Source: Elusimicrobiota bacterium (GTDB lineage: Bacteria > Elusimicrobiota > Elusimicrobia > UBA1565 > UBA9628). Taken from it: a stretch of 6,082 nt of DNA. The position numbers were made by a program, and so were the translations under genes. A model generated the notes under the pieces. The model did not search any database, had not been told where the DNA came from, and worked only from the letters and a program-made list of their open reading frames with translations. Of the stretch, positions 5,096 to 6,082 are shown in pieces. The stretch is taken from contig JAHFCD010000160.1 in NCBI GenBank assembly GCA_023249695.1, positions 1 through 6,082 of the forward strand, given 5' to 3'. The stretch's first letter is position 1; every line of letters begins with the position of its first letter.

Positions 5096-6082
5096 ATGGA
5101 AGACCTTACCGACTGTCTAGCACGCAATATTCATCGCAAGTTGCGAACAATGCGGTTGTCGACCCCGTCCTTGTCGGTCATCCGTTCTCTCCTTCGTACC
5201 GCCTACCTAGCCAGTCTCAAGACAGAAGAGGGGCGGTTTGTCCGTGGCAGCATCACATTTGCGAACCCTAAACGACCGGATTTGGCTCCTCCATTTACGC
5301 GTCGCGCAGATTACCCGGCGTTTACAGTTTTGAAGCATAAACAGCCATTTAACGTTGAGCTCGTCGTTAAGCTCGCCCGAGCCTTCGACAAGTGGGCAAG
5401 CTCAATTGCAGTGTACGGAACAACACCGTCCAGCGTGAATGCTTGGGGGGTTGTGGATCAACTTGCACAGCAAAATACACGGATGAATCGTGAAAATGCT
5501 TCAGGATTCTCGAATCCTGGGATATTGACAATTGTCATGGATGGGGTCGGAGATATATCGGTCTACCATGAAGAATTGTTCCTGGGTGCGATGAGGGCAC
5601 ACCAGGTAGTGGTCAATGAAAATGATGCCCTCGCGTCCAATATGCTTTTCAATCGCATAGTGCCGCACCTCATTCCCGTCGGAGAAGGAATCGCTCGCTC
5701 CCTCAGGACCCCGGAAGAGTCAAATGAAATTCTTTTTTCAATATTCCATGCTTGGACGAATACTATCGCTCGCCTTTGCATCGGGCTGCGTCGGCTCGGG
5801 ACCGGCGGTTCATATCTGATAACGCCAACAACGCCTTCACCCATGCTTAATATTTCCTATCAACTTCCATACAATCGACTCGGCGATTCACTCATGCTTG
5901 GCATTCTAGATTCGCGTTACGACTCCGATGCGCGCGCAAAGAAGCGAGAGCAAATGAAATCCGGGAGTGTTTCAAGCTCGGCGGTGATCGAATCATCGTT
6001 CGCGGAGGCCGATGCACAGGATAGAGAGAGTGAAATAACGGGCGCCGTTAAGCTAGCCACGTCCTTGGCGTCGGTTGATGGC
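5096..6082 (+). CDS. Putative DACNV-type sensor domain protein (3' end outside window)
   Basis: 329 codons are open to the right edge. ATG 5096 is the first possible start because an in-frame TAA lies at 5090-5092; an AGAGGA about 12 bases upstream is the likely ribosome binding site. No signal peptide or membrane segment is seen. The pattern at residues about 45-190 resembles DACNV sensor proteins: GRFVRGSITFANP (46-58), a VELVVKLARAFD segment with SSIAVYG after it, WGVVDQ, then SGFSNPGILTIVMDGVGDIS and YHEEL. A later GLRRLGTGGSYLITP segment and the final LASVDG, which stops at the window edge, fit the region leading into a diadenylate-cyclase-like fold whose motif is DGA. Such proteins are predicted sensors in nucleotide signalling. 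Codon use is much less GC-biased than in the left-hand genes, a sign of transfer. The family call rests on remembered patterns, not on a search. Confidence 0.62.
   Translation, partial: MEDLTDCLARNIHRKLRTMRLSTPSLSVIRSLLRTAYLASLKTEEGRFVRGSITFANPKRPDLAPPFTRRADYPAFTVLKHKQPFNVELVVKLARAFDKWASSIAVYGTTPSSVNAWGVVDQLAQQNTRMNRENASGFSNPGILTIVMDGVGDISVYHEELFLGAMRAHQVVVNENDALASNMLFNRIVPHLIPVGEGIARSLRTPEESNEILFSIFHAWTNTIARLCIGLRRLGTGGSYLITPTTPSPMLNISYQLPYNRLGDSLMLGILDSRYDSDARAKKREQMKSGSVSSSAVIESSFAEADAQDRESEITGAVKLATSLASVDG

Noticed and set aside
5563..5844. 93-codon minus-strand frame in the DACNV-like gene
   Set aside because: Antisense to a longer open frame with recognisable sensor-domain pattern; no motif or ribosome binding site of its own.

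Overview
The window comes from a GC-rich bacterial chromosome. The left 4.6 kb holds genes only on the minus strand, with strong G/C bias at third codon positions. From about 4.93 kb onward the base composition becomes clearly more AT-rich and the coding strand flips to plus. The phylum cannot be settled from the sequence. Sec-type signal peptides and the protein families fit a Gram-negative-type environmental bacterium; Elusimicrobiota is a weak guess based only on the odd N-terminal extensions.

Layout, left to right. (1) 1-2333, minus: one uninterrupted reading frame that runs off the left edge. It encodes a secreted DUF885 metallopeptidase-like domain (residues 1 to about 570) fused in frame to a TerC/Alx-type membrane domain (residues about 580 to 777 and beyond). 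(2) 2334-2417: a short intergenic stretch with a strong near-perfect hairpin and a putative promoter. (3) 2418-2846, minus: a small soluble protein with five ATKADL-type repeats and a helical tail. (4) 2959-4629, minus: a CorA-family divalent cation channel with the GMN motif, carrying an unusual signal-like N-terminus and a helical extension. (5) 4630-4737: the upstream region of the CorA gene. (6) 4738-4926, plus: the broken C-terminal end of an integron-integrase-like tyrosine recombinase. (7) 4905-5043: GCCTAAC/GTTAGGC core-like sites, two of them identical GTTAGGCTGA copies 112 bp apart. (8) 5096-6082, plus: an AT-richer open gene that runs off the right edge and resembles DACNV-type sensor proteins, which are linked to nucleotide second-messenger signalling.

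How the parts may work together. The two large minus-strand genes each join a signal-peptide-bearing region to a metal-ion-type membrane family (TerC and CorA). They also share a 13-bp element, TAGGCCCAACGCC, at the same distance from a -10-like hexamer next to a GTG start. This suggests, without proving, common regulation and a cell-envelope or metal-homeostasis theme. The right end looks like the edge of an integron or cassette-type mobile region with a possible signalling or defence gene as cargo. The most notable points are the DUF885-TerC fusion, the shared promoter element, and the integrase remnant next to the DACNV-like gene.
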